A stretch of DNA of 8,303 nt from UBA1189 sp045654565. GTDB taxonomy: Bacteria; Bacteroidota; Bacteroidia; Bacteroidales; Bacteroidaceae. The position numbers were made by a program, and so were the translations under genes. Each line of letters starts with the position of its first letter. The stretch's first letter is position 1. Below, piece after piece: positions 1 to 5,755 of the stretch. The notes under the pieces were generated by a model. It was given only the letters and a program-made list of their open reading frames with translations, was not told the DNA's origin and did no database searches. The stretch covers positions 1-8,303 of the forward strand of contig JAZONP010000226.1 in assembly GCA_045654565.1 (NCBI GenBank). The letters are read 5' to 3'.

Positions 1-514
1 GTGTTGTCTTCCTAAGACCGCTTGGCCTCCGACTTCGCATCATCTCGGGTCCGATGACATTGACGCATAGGGAGCTCAGTTCATCGTAGTTCTTGATCAC
101 CTTACGGTAGCTTGCCACTATGCGGCTTGGAATTCGTTTGATGGTTGTTTTGTTCATTGTTTTACTTGTTGTGGAGAGCTGTGCCAGACTTTCCAGCTGC
201 TTCAGTTGCTGCTGCAAGCGGGCTATCTCGGCACGGCATTGTGCCATCCTTCGCTGTATCATCGCTGAGTCGGGCCTGTAGTCTCCTCGGTCAAGGATGT
301 TGGCAATCTCATCGAGTGACAGCCCCATACCCTTCAGGTGGAGGATCCGATACAATCGTTGTGACTGGCTCAGGTCGTATTGCCTGTAGCCTGTCCATTC
401 GTCGACAACGGCAGGCTTCAGCAGTCCCTTCTCTTCGTAGTGTCGCAATGCACGCACGGTGACACGGCACAATTTGGAAAACTCTCCGATTTTTAACTTT
501 GTTTTTTCTCTCAT
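1..514 (-). CDS. MerR-family transcriptional regulator with the start of a GyrI-like effector domain (3' end cut by window edge)
   Basis: The frame is open from the ATG at 514-512 to the window edge, giving 171 codons. Residues 7-34 (KLKIGEFSKLCRVTVRALRH, then YEEKGLLKP) are a canonical MerR winged-helix N-terminus: 'IGEFSK', 'VRALRHYEEKGLL', then a 'YRQYD' wing near residue 44. A Gln/Arg-rich coiled coil, roughly residues 88-115, is the usual MerR dimerisation helix. From about residue 120 'IKRIPSRIVASYRKVIKNY' looks like the start of a GyrI-like small-molecule-binding domain, as in BmrR-type regulators. MerR proteins of this kind activate promoters with overlong spacers when an effector binds, often for efflux or detoxification genes. 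The effector and target genes are not visible; targets may lie left of the window. It has its own MerR-type promoter at 544-574, which suggests autoregulation. Family assignment is firm; the ligand is unknown. Confidence 0.9.
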   Translation of the reverse strand, partial: MREKTKLKIGEFSKLCRVTVRALRHYEEKGLLKPAVVDEWTGYRQYDLSQSQRLYRILHLKGMGLSLDEIANILDRGDYRPDSAMIQRRMAQCRAEIARLQQQLKQLESLAQLSTTSKTMNKTTIKRIPSRIVASYRKVIKNYDELSSLCVNVIGPEMMRSRRPSGLRKTT

Positions 515-526
515 AATCGTACGATT
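515..526. promoter_or_regulatory. 12-bp perfect palindrome in the merR leader
   Basis: AATCGTACGATT is perfectly self-complementary and touches the start codon of the MerR gene (ATG at 514-512). It falls between the proposed promoter and the start codon, where it could be an operator or affect translation. It is short, so chance is possible. Confidence 0.3.
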
Positions 527-543
527 TATTGCTAGCGAGTGTG

Positions 544-574
544 AAGTTAAATACTGCCGTAGGGTACGAGTCAA
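544..574 (-). promoter_or_regulatory. MerR-type promoter/operator driving the merR-like gene
   Basis: Read on the minus strand, TTGACT (574-569) is followed by 19 bp and TAACTT (549-544). A 19-bp spacer, longer than the usual 17, is the hallmark of MerR-activated promoters. The spacer holds an imperfect dyad, TAC-CCTACGGCA-GTA, between the two boxes. It lies about 30 bp upstream of the regulator's ATG. The -10 match is only partial, and Bacteroidota often use a different consensus, so this is a strong candidate and not proven. Confidence 0.55.
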
Positions 575-584
575 GAGAATTCTC
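575..584. promoter_or_regulatory. 10-bp palindrome abutting the merR -35 box
   Basis: GAGAATTCTC is a perfect palindrome immediately upstream of the minus-strand TTGACT at 574-569. Its position next to the -35 box would suit an activator or repressor site, but it is short and may be chance. Confidence 0.25.
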
Positions 585-646
585 AACTTTTTTTGGGAAA
601 GACTATTATTCCACTCGTTTTTCCGCCCTGATTACCTCTTTTCACT

Positions 647-654
647 TATTTTTG
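647..654 (+). promoter_or_regulatory. Candidate Bacteroidota -7 element for the sigma-factor gene
   Basis: TATTTTTG matches the Bacteroidota -7 consensus TAnnTTTG exactly and precedes the sigma-factor ATG by 88 bp. No good TTTG -33 box is present at the expected 19-21 bp; the T-run at 618-622 is the nearest candidate. Together with the MerR promoter this accounts for the 228-bp divergent gap 515-742. Confidence 0.4.
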
Positions 655-742
655 CATAAATATAATTGAAAAAACCTTCAAAATTCTGAAAGGAATCCAC
701 CGATTGTGTGTCTAAAAGAGTAGAACGACAAAAAGGCAACTG

Positions 743-1219
743 ATGGACAACATTGAAAGACGATTTACTGAGATGGTCAGAGAGTACCGCAAGACGATAT
801 ACACTGTCTGCTACTTCTTCTCTGACGACAAGGAGGAGGTGAACGACCTGTTCCAAGAGATACTGATAAACCTCTGGAAGGGCTTCAAGGACTTCCGTGG
901 CGAGAGCAGCACGAAGACTTGGATATGGCGTGTGAGCCTCAACACCTGCAGCAACCTGGAACGAAAGAAGAAGAGTAGTGTACAGACTGTTCCCCTTTCG
1001 GTCGACATCGACTTGTACAACGATGACGACGAGCACAGTAAACAGATTCAGATGTTGTATGACAGAATCAACCGCCTCGATGTCTTCGATAGAGCCATCA
1101 TCCTCCTTTGGCTGGAGAATATGAGCTATCAAGACATAGCCAACGTGGTGGGCATCAGTCTGTCGAGTGTCACCACTCGTCTGTTCCGCATCAAGGAACA
1201 GTTAAAGAAACAGTTTTGA
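743..1219 (+). CDS. ECF-type RNA polymerase sigma factor (sigma-70 family)
   Basis: The product, 158 residues, has the two domains of an extracytoplasmic-function sigma factor and little else. Region 2 spans roughly residues 10-77, with 'DLFQEILINLWKGFKDF' (the D-x-Q-E helix that contacts core polymerase) and 'STKTWIWRVSLNTC' (promoter -10 recognition). Region 4 spans about 103-155, with 'LDVFDRAIILLWLENMSYQDIANVVGIS' followed by 'SVTTRLFRIKEQLKK', a helix-turn-helix that reads the -35 element. Length is normal for a minimal ECF sigma. The next gene on the same strand, 206 bp away with no terminator between, encodes a membrane protein that could be its partner. No FecR-like or zinc anti-sigma gene is nearby. 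The start is set by the first ATG after the candidate promoter. ECF group and regulon cannot be read from the sequence. Confidence 0.95.
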   Translation: MDNIERRFTEMVREYRKTIYTVCYFFSDDKEEVNDLFQEILINLWKGFKDFRGESSTKTWIWRVSLNTCSNLERKKKSSVQTVPLSVDIDLYNDDDEHSKQIQMLYDRINRLDVFDRAIILLWLENMSYQDIANVVGISLSSVTTRLFRIKEQLKKQF

Positions 1220-1298
1220 ATTTATCGCTTATAAGTTTTTGAATATGCTTTTCGGTTTCTCTGAGGTTCTTTTTGGCATCTTTTCCCTTTCATCCCTT

Positions 1299-1318
1299 AC
1301 AAATAGACCACTATTTGT
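1299..1318. other. Hairpin in the sigma/membrane-protein intergenic gap
   Basis: ACAAATAG (1299-1306) and CTATTTGT (1311-1318) form a perfect 8-bp stem with a 4-nt loop. There is no following T-run, so it is not a classic terminator. It could be an mRNA processing site or an operator. The rest of the 206-bp gap 1220-1425 shows no convincing promoter or terminator. Confidence 0.35.
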
Positions 1319-1425
1319 TACGGTCTGAAAAGAAAAAACTGTTCAAAAACTCCTCTCAGATAAACTCGAAATAAATTGAAAACAGTTTCTTAAAGCAAAT
1401 GTCTAACAAGTAAAAACGTATCTTT

Positions 1426-2019
1426 ATGACACACGAAATGGATTTAACCGAATTGCAGGAACTGAGAAAACAGTTTAACCTGATAGATGAGAAGCTGGAT
1501 AAGCAGCGCATCATCAATGAAGAGATATTGAGAGAGTCGATGACGAGCAAGCTCTCGCACGTGGAAAAATGGTATCAGAACCGCTTCCGTACATCAGCAA
1601 TCGCTGCTCCTATCGCAGGTGTAGTGTTCCTCACACAGTTTGCCGACAAAGGATTTCCCTATTGGGGCTTCTGCCTGCTGATCATCGCTACAGGTATCCT
1701 GGAAGTTATCCTCAACCGACGAGCCTACAAGGCACTCAATATCGGCAATCTGCCCTCGATGAGTATGACCGAAGCCACCGAGCACATCGCTCGTCACAAG
1801 CAATTACGCATGATGGCCAATCGCATCCTTGCCCTTCCGCTCATCGCACTGATCGTATGGACCATCCTCATCGCCAGCGACTTCGCGTGGAACCTTCAAG
1901 TCATCGCCATCACCGTCTTTGCTATGGGCTTTACCGTTGCTCTGGGCATCACTCAGCAACGAGCCAACAAGAAACGCCTCGATGAGGTACTGAACCAAAT
2001 CAAGACGTTGCGAGGATAA
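1426..2019 (+). CDS. Small four-helix membrane protein with coiled-coil ends, possible sigma-factor partner
   Basis: Of 197 residues, 5-50 are polar and heptad-like (LTELQELRKQFNLIDEKLDK), as in a coiled coil. Four hydrophobic segments follow at about 56-72, 77-96, 132-150 and 156-175, and a short basic amphipathic tail ends the protein (QQRANKKRLDEVLNQIKTLR). No signal peptide is seen; an even helix number with both polar ends on one side suggests cytoplasmic termini. I do not recognise a named family. Its place after an ECF sigma factor suggests a membrane-bound regulator of that factor, which is inference: no classical anti-sigma domain is visible. The last 50 codons are repeated at 4447-4601 beyond the inserted genes, so this gene's 3' end is probably recombinant. 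ATG 1426 is used; an in-frame ATG at 1438 is an alternative. A terminator at 2046-2076 follows. Confidence 0.8.
   Translation: MTHEMDLTELQELRKQFNLIDEKLDKQRIINEEILRESMTSKLSHVEKWYQNRFRTSAIAAPIAGVVFLTQFADKGFPYWGFCLLIIATGILEVILNRRAYKALNIGNLPSMSMTEATEHIARHKQLRMMANRILALPLIALIVWTILIASDFAWNLQVIAITVFAMGFTVALGITQQRANKKRLDEVLNQIKTLRG
1865..2019 (+). repeat. Upstream copy of a ~155-bp direct repeat (3' end of the membrane-protein gene)
   Basis: This segment aligns without gaps to 4447-4601. Differences occur at 1878, 1896, 1923, 1989, 2013 and 2019 only. In this frame all are third codon positions and all are silent (Ser, Leu, Ala, Val, Arg and TAA/TAG stop). Similarity stops exactly at the stop codon on the 3' side and near codon 147 on the 5' side. 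This copy is in frame with the intact gene. Confidence 0.95.
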
Positions 2020-2045
2020 AGACCTCTTTTAATTTCAGATTCTTT

Positions 2046-2076
2046 GGCGAATGGGGCTGCTCATTCGCCGTTTTTT
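2046..2076 (+). terminator. Rho-independent terminator after the membrane-protein gene
   Basis: GGCGAATG (2046-2053) pairs with CATTCGCC (2062-2069) around an 8-nt loop, followed by G and T6. It lies 27 bp after the stop codon and before the promoter of the KilA-N gene, so it separates the two transcription units. Confidence 0.85.
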
Positions 2077-2085
2077 CATACGTTT

Positions 2086-2116
2086 TTTGCACTTCACTGA
2101 AAAAAACCTACCTTTG
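2086..2116 (+). promoter_or_regulatory. Bacteroidota-type promoter for the KilA-N/lipoprotein pair
   Basis: TTTG (2086-2089), a 19-bp spacer, and TACCTTTG (2109-2116) match the TTTG-N19-TAnnTTTG consensus perfectly. The -7 element ends 29 bp before the KilA-N start codon. The inserted genes therefore carry their own constitutive-looking promoter. Confidence 0.8.
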
Positions 2117-2145
2117 TATTGATTACAACATAACAGGCGAATACT

Positions 2146-2964
2146 ATGGCTAAAAAGAATGAAGTCATCGTAAAAGACACGGTAGTAAGAACCATGAAAA
2201 AAGGTGAGGTTGATTTTATCAGCCTTACAGATATTGCCAAACAAAAGAATGCCATAGACCCTAATGGCGTCATCGCTAATTGGATGAGAAATCGAAATAC
2301 CATAGAATTCCTAGGTATATGGGAAACTCTTTACAACCCCAATTTTAACCCCCTCGAATTCGAGGGGATTAGAAAAGAAGCTGGACTCAACGCTTTCACC
2401 ATGTCGCCTACACGATGGATAGAGTTGACGAATGCTATGGGCGTTGTGTCGCAGGCTGGACGATATGGCGGAACATATGCCTGCTCGGATATTGCTTTTG
2501 AGTTCGCCTCATGGATTTCCGTAGAATTCCGTCTGTATCTTGTAAAAGAGTTTCAACGTCTGAAGAGCGAGGAACAAAAGCTTATAGGCTGGAATGCAAA
2601 GCGCGAACTCTCAAAAATCAATTACCGTATACACACCGATGCCATCAAACAGCACCTGATTCCCGAAGAGGTGACACCAATGCAAGCAAGTATCATCTAT
2701 GCCGAGGAGGCCGATGTGCTGAACGTAGCCATGTTTGGAATGACTGCACGGGAGTGGCGCGAGAAGAATCCTGAACGGAAAGGCAACATTCGTGATTATG
2801 CCAGTATAAACGAGCTGATATGCCTTTCGAATATGGAGAACCTGAATGCCGTATTCATCGACCAAGGTATGTCACAATCGGAGCGGCTTGTAAAACTAAA
2901 CCGTATAGCCATTCAGCAGATGAGCGTATTGGAAAACGAAGGTGGGCGAAGGCTATTAAAGTAA
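2146..2964 (+). CDS. KilA-N domain protein
   Basis: A 272-residue protein. KilA-N is a putative DNA-binding domain found in phage antirepressor-like and poxvirus proteins. It covers about residues 15-140 here: 'FISLTDIAKQKN' at 24-35, 'NWMRNRNTIEFLGIWE' at 45-60, 'NPNFNPLEFEGIRKEAG' at 64-80, and 'GRYGGTYACSDIAFEFASWI' at 105-124, followed by 'FRLYLVKEFQRLK'. The C-terminal part (about 170-272) has the charged stretch 'FGMTAREWREKNPERKGNIR' and 'MSQSERLVKLNRIAIQQM', which I remember as shared by full-length Bacteroidota homologues, so the gene looks intact. It starts 29 bp after a consensus promoter, and its stop is 13 bp before the lipoprotein start, so the two are likely cotranscribed. Its cellular role, antirepressor-like or otherwise, is unknown. 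It lies inside the repeat-bounded insert, consistent with horizontal origin. Confidence 0.9.
   Translation: MAKKNEVIVKDTVVRTMKKGEVDFISLTDIAKQKNAIDPNGVIANWMRNRNTIEFLGIWETLYNPNFNPLEFEGIRKEAGLNAFTMSPTRWIELTNAMGVVSQAGRYGGTYACSDIAFEFASWISVEFRLYLVKEFQRLKSEEQKLIGWNAKRELSKINYRIHTDAIKQHLIPEEVTPMQASIIYAEEADVLNVAMFGMTAREWREKNPERKGNIRDYASINELICLSNMENLNAVFIDQGMSQSERLVKLNRIAIQQMSVLENEGGRRLLK
2350..2367. repeat. 18-bp perfect palindrome inside the KilA-N gene
   Basis: CCCCTCGAATTCGAGGGG is fully self-complementary and encodes the conserved-looking 'PLEFEG' stretch (residues 69-74). It could form a strong mRNA or cruciform hairpin or be a protein-binding site, or arise by chance from codon choice. Confidence 0.6.
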
Positions 2965-2977
2965 CAATGCATACGGA

Positions 2978-4420
2978 ATGGGAAGAATCCTTTGCATAGC
3001 AGTGGTATTATTGGGAATGATGGGATGCCAACGACATCATTCAGTCAATAAGATAGAAAATGACAGTTGGGTGACTATCATCTTTACGGATGCCCCCGAT
3101 CAATCGAAGTCAATATTGAGAGGTAGTACCTACTTCCCTGAAGAGACAGTAAACTATATTAACAGCGACACGCTGAACGTACGTTATATTCCTCGAAGTA
3201 TAGGCAATGACACTCTCTCTATTCCTACATTCGGAGGATATGCAGAACTCTGGCATAAATTCAACGGAGGCGACAACGTGATGTGGCTTCTCCAAGGCGG
3301 TGATACGGTAAGTATCACATATAACACCTACGGAAGACCATATTTGAAGAGCTTGCTCTCGGAGGAACGAACCAGACTATACAATCTTGCTTGGACGGAC
3401 AGACGGGCAATTCATACAGAAACCGCCCATTCATTGCAATACCTCGTGAACGATTCTTTTTTGAAGTATATCCATCAACGTTTCTGTAACAATCGGGGAG
3501 AGCTGCGCAATACATCGTTTGCCAAAGCCTATTTCGATATAGACTCATTACAAATCATGTATTCATCGTATCAAAAAACGTTGAGTGCAACCATTGATTC
3601 GTTAGCCCAAACTGATGCCATACCCGCAATCTATATCAAATGGAACAAGTTGCATTATTTGGAGGAGAAGCCGTTGTTACAAGACATACTTGCAAATGAT
3701 AGTCTACTCACCTACCCGAGCAATGTAAGAACACTTTATGCTTACCACAATTCAGGGAAATCTACCCAACAATTTGATGCAGTGGCTTCTGATACTACAT
3801 TGAGCCACATTGCAAGAATAAATCTCTTGCGCAATGCTATCAACAACATACAGCATAGCGATTACTGGATGGCTTTGCCCGACAAGACAATCGAGAAATA
3901 TACCGACAGATACATAGCCTTAACAGGAGATTCAACGATGATGGTTATGGAAATCAACAATCCCAACGTATCACACGTGAACGGATACACCTATGATATG
4001 GTATTATTGGGACTTGATGGCAAGCAATATGACCTAGCCGATATTATTGCTCAATTTAAGGGAAAAGTGATATATGTCGACTTGTGGGCATCGTGGTGTG
4101 CACCCTGCAAGAGCGGTATGCCGAGTGCATTGAAACTGCGCGAGCAATACAAAGACAAAGATGTAGTATTTCTATATCTTGCCGTCAAGGATAGAGAGAG
4201 TGCATGGAGAAAAGAGGTCAAAAACTCTCACACCGACTATTTGGGAGAGAACTATATGGTGCTCAATGCCGACGAATCGGTCTTCTTAAAAGAAATCAAG
4301 CATAACCTTATCCCTCGTCATCTTATTTTTGATAGTCAAGGATTCTTAGTTGACACCAATGCTCCACGAGCAACAGATGAGTCAATATATACTTTGCTTA
4401 ACAGGTATTTAGAGGAATAG
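2978..4420 (+). CDS. Lipoprotein with C-terminal TlpA/ResA-like thioredoxin domain
   Basis: This 480-residue protein starts with a lipoprotein signal peptide: 'MGRILCIAVVLLGMMGC' with lipid-attachment Cys17, so the mature protein is exported and membrane-anchored. Residues about 20-340 form a large N-terminal part I cannot assign; Bacteroidota TlpA-like lipoproteins often carry such variable domains. From about 345, 'VNGYTYDMVLLGLDGKQYDL' leads into a thioredoxin fold with 'VIYVDLWASWCAPCKSGMPS', redox pair Cys374/Cys377, and a likely cis-proline in 'NLIPRHLIFDSQG'. This fits a thiol-disulfide oxidoreductase that reduces or isomerises disulfides outside the cytoplasm; the substrate is unknown. 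The ATG is 13 bp after the KilA-N stop, so translation from the same mRNA is likely. No terminator lies between its stop and the repeat copy at 4447; the first one downstream is at 4628. The pairing with a KilA-N gene is unusual. Confidence 0.88.
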   Translation: MGRILCIAVVLLGMMGCQRHHSVNKIENDSWVTIIFTDAPDQSKSILRGSTYFPEETVNYINSDTLNVRYIPRSIGNDTLSIPTFGGYAELWHKFNGGDNVMWLLQGGDTVSITYNTYGRPYLKSLLSEERTRLYNLAWTDRRAIHTETAHSLQYLVNDSFLKYIHQRFCNNRGELRNTSFAKAYFDIDSLQIMYSSYQKTLSATIDSLAQTDAIPAIYIKWNKLHYLEEKPLLQDILANDSLLTYPSNVRTLYAYHNSGKSTQQFDAVASDTTLSHIARINLLRNAINNIQHSDYWMALPDKTIEKYTDRYIALTGDSTMMVMEINNPNVSHVNGYTYDMVLLGLDGKQYDLADIIAQFKGKVIYVDLWASWCAPCKSGMPSALKLREQYKDKDVVFLYLAVKDRESAWRKEVKNSHTDYLGENYMVLNADESVFLKEIKHNLIPRHLIFDSQGFLVDTNAPRATDESIYTLLNRYLEE

Positions 4421-4446
4421 ACTTAGGAGTTTTCTTTCCCTTAGAT

Positions 4447-4601
4447 TCCTCATCGCCAGTGACTTCGCGTGGAACCTCCAAGTCATCGCCATCACCGTCT
4501 TTGCAATGGGCTTTACCGTTGCTCTGGGCATCACTCAGCAACGAGCCAACAAGAAACGCCTCGATGAGGTGCTGAACCAAATCAAGACGTTGCGGGGATA
4601 G
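4447..4601 (+). pseudogene. Orphan 3' fragment of the membrane-protein gene (downstream direct-repeat copy)
   Basis: It encodes the last 50 residues of the membrane protein (from 'LIASDFAWNL' to 'NQIKTLRG') and a TAG stop, with no start codon, promoter or 5' part. Protein identity to residues 148-197 of the intact gene is complete; the DNA differs at six silent third positions. It begins 26 bp after the lipoprotein stop and is followed by its own terminator at 4628. It is best read as the displaced original 3' end of the gene, or a donor-derived fragment, left by recombination. It is not expected to make a protein. Confidence 0.9.
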
Positions 4602-4627
4602 GATATTTAAACTTATAAGATATTGAA

Positions 4628-4667
4628 AAGCGGTAAGTGAGTTTAGCCACTTACCGCTTGTTTTTTT
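4628..4667 (+). terminator. Strong rho-independent terminator after the repeat fragment
   Basis: AAGCGGTAAGTG (4628-4639) pairs perfectly over 12 bp with CACTTACCGCTT (4648-4659), with an 8-nt loop, followed by G and T7. It would end the KilA-N/lipoprotein transcript and was plausibly the original terminator of the membrane-protein gene. On the minus strand the stem is followed by TTTTC, so it may also serve the AraC-type gene. Confidence 0.9.
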
Positions 4668-4674
4668 AGATTGT

Positions 4675-4691
4675 TTAGGAAATTTTCCTAA
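4675..4691. repeat. 17-bp odd-centred palindrome next to the terminator
   Basis: TTAGGAAATTTTCCTAA has 8-bp arms around a single central T. It lies between the terminator and the 3' end of the minus-strand AraC-type gene. It might be a second, weak transcript end or a protein site. The rest of 4692-4765 shows nothing notable. Confidence 0.4.
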
Positions 4692-4765
4692 CAGACGGCT
4701 CTGATAAATCTGATGGAAGCTTTATCCTTTTTGTTGATGGTATTGTTGGTTTAAGAAAACACCTA

Positions 4766-5611
4766 CTATAGCATCCCCTCACGATACATGCAGCGAAACT
4801 CAGTAGGGGTATGGCCCGTGTGGCGGCGGAAGAAGCTGCACATGAAGGAGAGCGTGGGGAAGTTGTACTCGTAGCAGAGCTCCTTCATCGTCTTTTCGGT
4901 GTTCTTGAGCGACGATTTGAGTTGCAGGAGCAGGATGTCGTCGACCATCTCCTTGGGACCTCGCCCGTCGTACATGCGGCAGATGCGTCCCAGGTATTGG
5001 GGACTGATGTGGAGCATGTCGGCATAGGCCTTCACGGAGTGTATCGTCTTGCTGTGCTGGCTGAGCAGCTGCATGAAATGCTTGAAGGCGCTCAGCGATG
5101 TGGTGCCCATCTCGCCCCTCTCGCGCTGCATGCGGTGGCTCTTGTCGCGCATGCCCAGCATCAGGCAGCGGAATACGCACACGCCCTGCTCATACTTGCT
5201 CACCGTGTGCTCACCGCGCAGCAGCATATCGAGGAAGTTGTATATGGAGTGAAATGACGACACGATGCTGTCGCGCTCCTGGAAGAGAAACTGCTGCACG
5301 GTGTCCTCGCCCTTGACATAGGGGAGTATCTGTGCTGCTGCTTCGCGCAGCAGTTCCATGCGGGTGATGCAGATGAGCCTGGCCTCCCAGTCGGGCGAGG
5401 CATCGGTGACCTGCATCATGCTGTTGGGCGGGATGATGAGGATGCTGTTGGTAGAGAGATCATAGCTGTTGACATTCATCGTCACACGTGCCGTACCCCT
5501 CGTGCATAGCGCGATGCCCAGGAAATGGGTCTCCTCCATGGCGCTGGTGATGTTGTCGCGTGTCAACTGCAGCAGCGCATATCCGCAGTCAGTCTTGTGA
5601 TCCGTGTTCAT
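4766..5611 (-). CDS. AraC-family transcriptional regulator
   Basis: Length is 281 residues, typical for the family. The N-terminal half resembles a cupin-like sensing domain: 'FLGIALCTRGTARVTMNVNSY' (30-50) then 'NSILIIPPNSMMQV' (55-68). The C-terminal AraC helix-turn-helix pair spans about 193-275: 'VKAYADMLHISPQYLGRICR' for the first motif, and 'TMKELCYEYNFPTLSFMCSFFRRHTGHTPTEFR' for the second, ending with the family-typical 'F-x-R-x-x-G-x-x-P-x-x-R' pattern. The protein probably binds a small effector and activates nearby or distant genes. It is transcribed divergently from the glycosyltransferase-esterase pair across a 197-bp gap, making that operon a candidate target. Its promoter at 5643-5673 is close to consensus. 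Ligand unknown. Confidence 0.93.
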   Translation of the reverse strand: MNTDHKTDCGYALLQLTRDNITSAMEETHFLGIALCTRGTARVTMNVNSYDLSTNSILIIPPNSMMQVTDASPDWEARLICITRMELLREAAAQILPYVKGEDTVQQFLFQERDSIVSSFHSIYNFLDMLLRGEHTVSKYEQGVCVFRCLMLGMRDKSHRMQRERGEMGTTSLSAFKHFMQLLSQHSKTIHSVKAYADMLHISPQYLGRICRMYDGRGPKEMVDDILLLQLKSSLKNTEKTMKELCYEYNFPTLSFMCSFFRRHTGHTPTEFRCMYREGML

Positions 5612-5642
5612 ACCTTCAGTAGCCTTCGTTGATTATCGAAAG

Positions 5643-5673
5643 TAAAGGTACTGACAATAAATGTTAAATCAAA
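5643..5673 (-). promoter_or_regulatory. Bacteroidota-type promoter for the AraC-family gene
   Basis: On the minus strand TTTG (5673-5670), a 19-bp spacer and TACCTTTA (5650-5643) fit TTTG-N19-TAnnTTTG with one mismatch in the last base. The -7 element lies 31 bp before the start codon at 5611. Confidence 0.65.
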
Positions 5674-5726
5674 TCCATGTTTCGGAATCGGACATTTACG
5701 TGCAATTTTAGACAACCATTCGTAAG

Positions 5727-5745
5727 TATTTTTGTAGTACCTTCG
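5727..5745 (+). promoter_or_regulatory. Candidate -7 elements for the glycosyltransferase-esterase operon
   Basis: TATTTTTG (5727-5734) matches TAnnTTTG exactly, and TACCTTCG (5738-5745) matches with one change. Neither has a good TTTG -33 box, which would fit a promoter that needs an activator such as the divergent AraC-type protein. A possible direct repeat CGGA-AT-CGGA lies upstream at about 5684-5693. Confidence 0.4.
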
Positions 5746-5755
5746 CACAATAATA

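Larger units (their letters stand above)
1865..4446 (+). mobile_element. Putative 2,582-bp integrated segment bounded by direct repeats
   Basis: The two copies of the gene 3' end are 2,582 bp apart, which would equal the size of an integrated circle. The unit carries one copy of the 3' end, a terminator, a promoter, the KilA-N gene and the lipoprotein-thioredoxin gene. A complete gene on the left and a 5'-truncated gene on the right is the arrangement that single-crossover or site-specific integration produces. By eye, much of the two-gene insert (for example 3541-3600) is AT-richer than the GC-rich genes to its right. It has no recombinase, so mobility would need help in trans; gene conversion or homologous exchange with a related strain is an alternative. 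Exact borders cannot be placed within the repeats. Confidence 0.5.

Noticed and set aside
145..659. Plus-strand open frames across the MerR gene and its upstream gap
   Set aside because: They run antisense to a clear MerR reading frame or through AT-rich promoter sequence and show no protein family features.
1336..1388. AAACTGTT / AACAGTTT inverted repeat before the membrane-protein gene
   Set aside because: Only 8 bp with a 37-bp loop in AT-rich DNA; likely chance.
1419..1426. TATCTTTA as a -7 element for the membrane-protein gene
   Set aside because: It overlaps the start codon and has no -33 box at the right distance.
2967..2999. Ten-codon frame just upstream of and overlapping the lipoprotein start
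   Set aside because: It could be an upstream coupling peptide, but it is too short and nothing else supports it.
4447..4601. Reading the downstream repeat copy as part of a functional gene
   Set aside because: It has no start codon or 5' portion and the upstream sequence is the lipoprotein gene end; only the last 50 codons are present.
4811..5257. Plus-strand open frame of 148 codons
   Set aside because: Antisense to the AraC-type gene, whose domain match is clear; long antisense frames are expected in GC-rich coding DNA.
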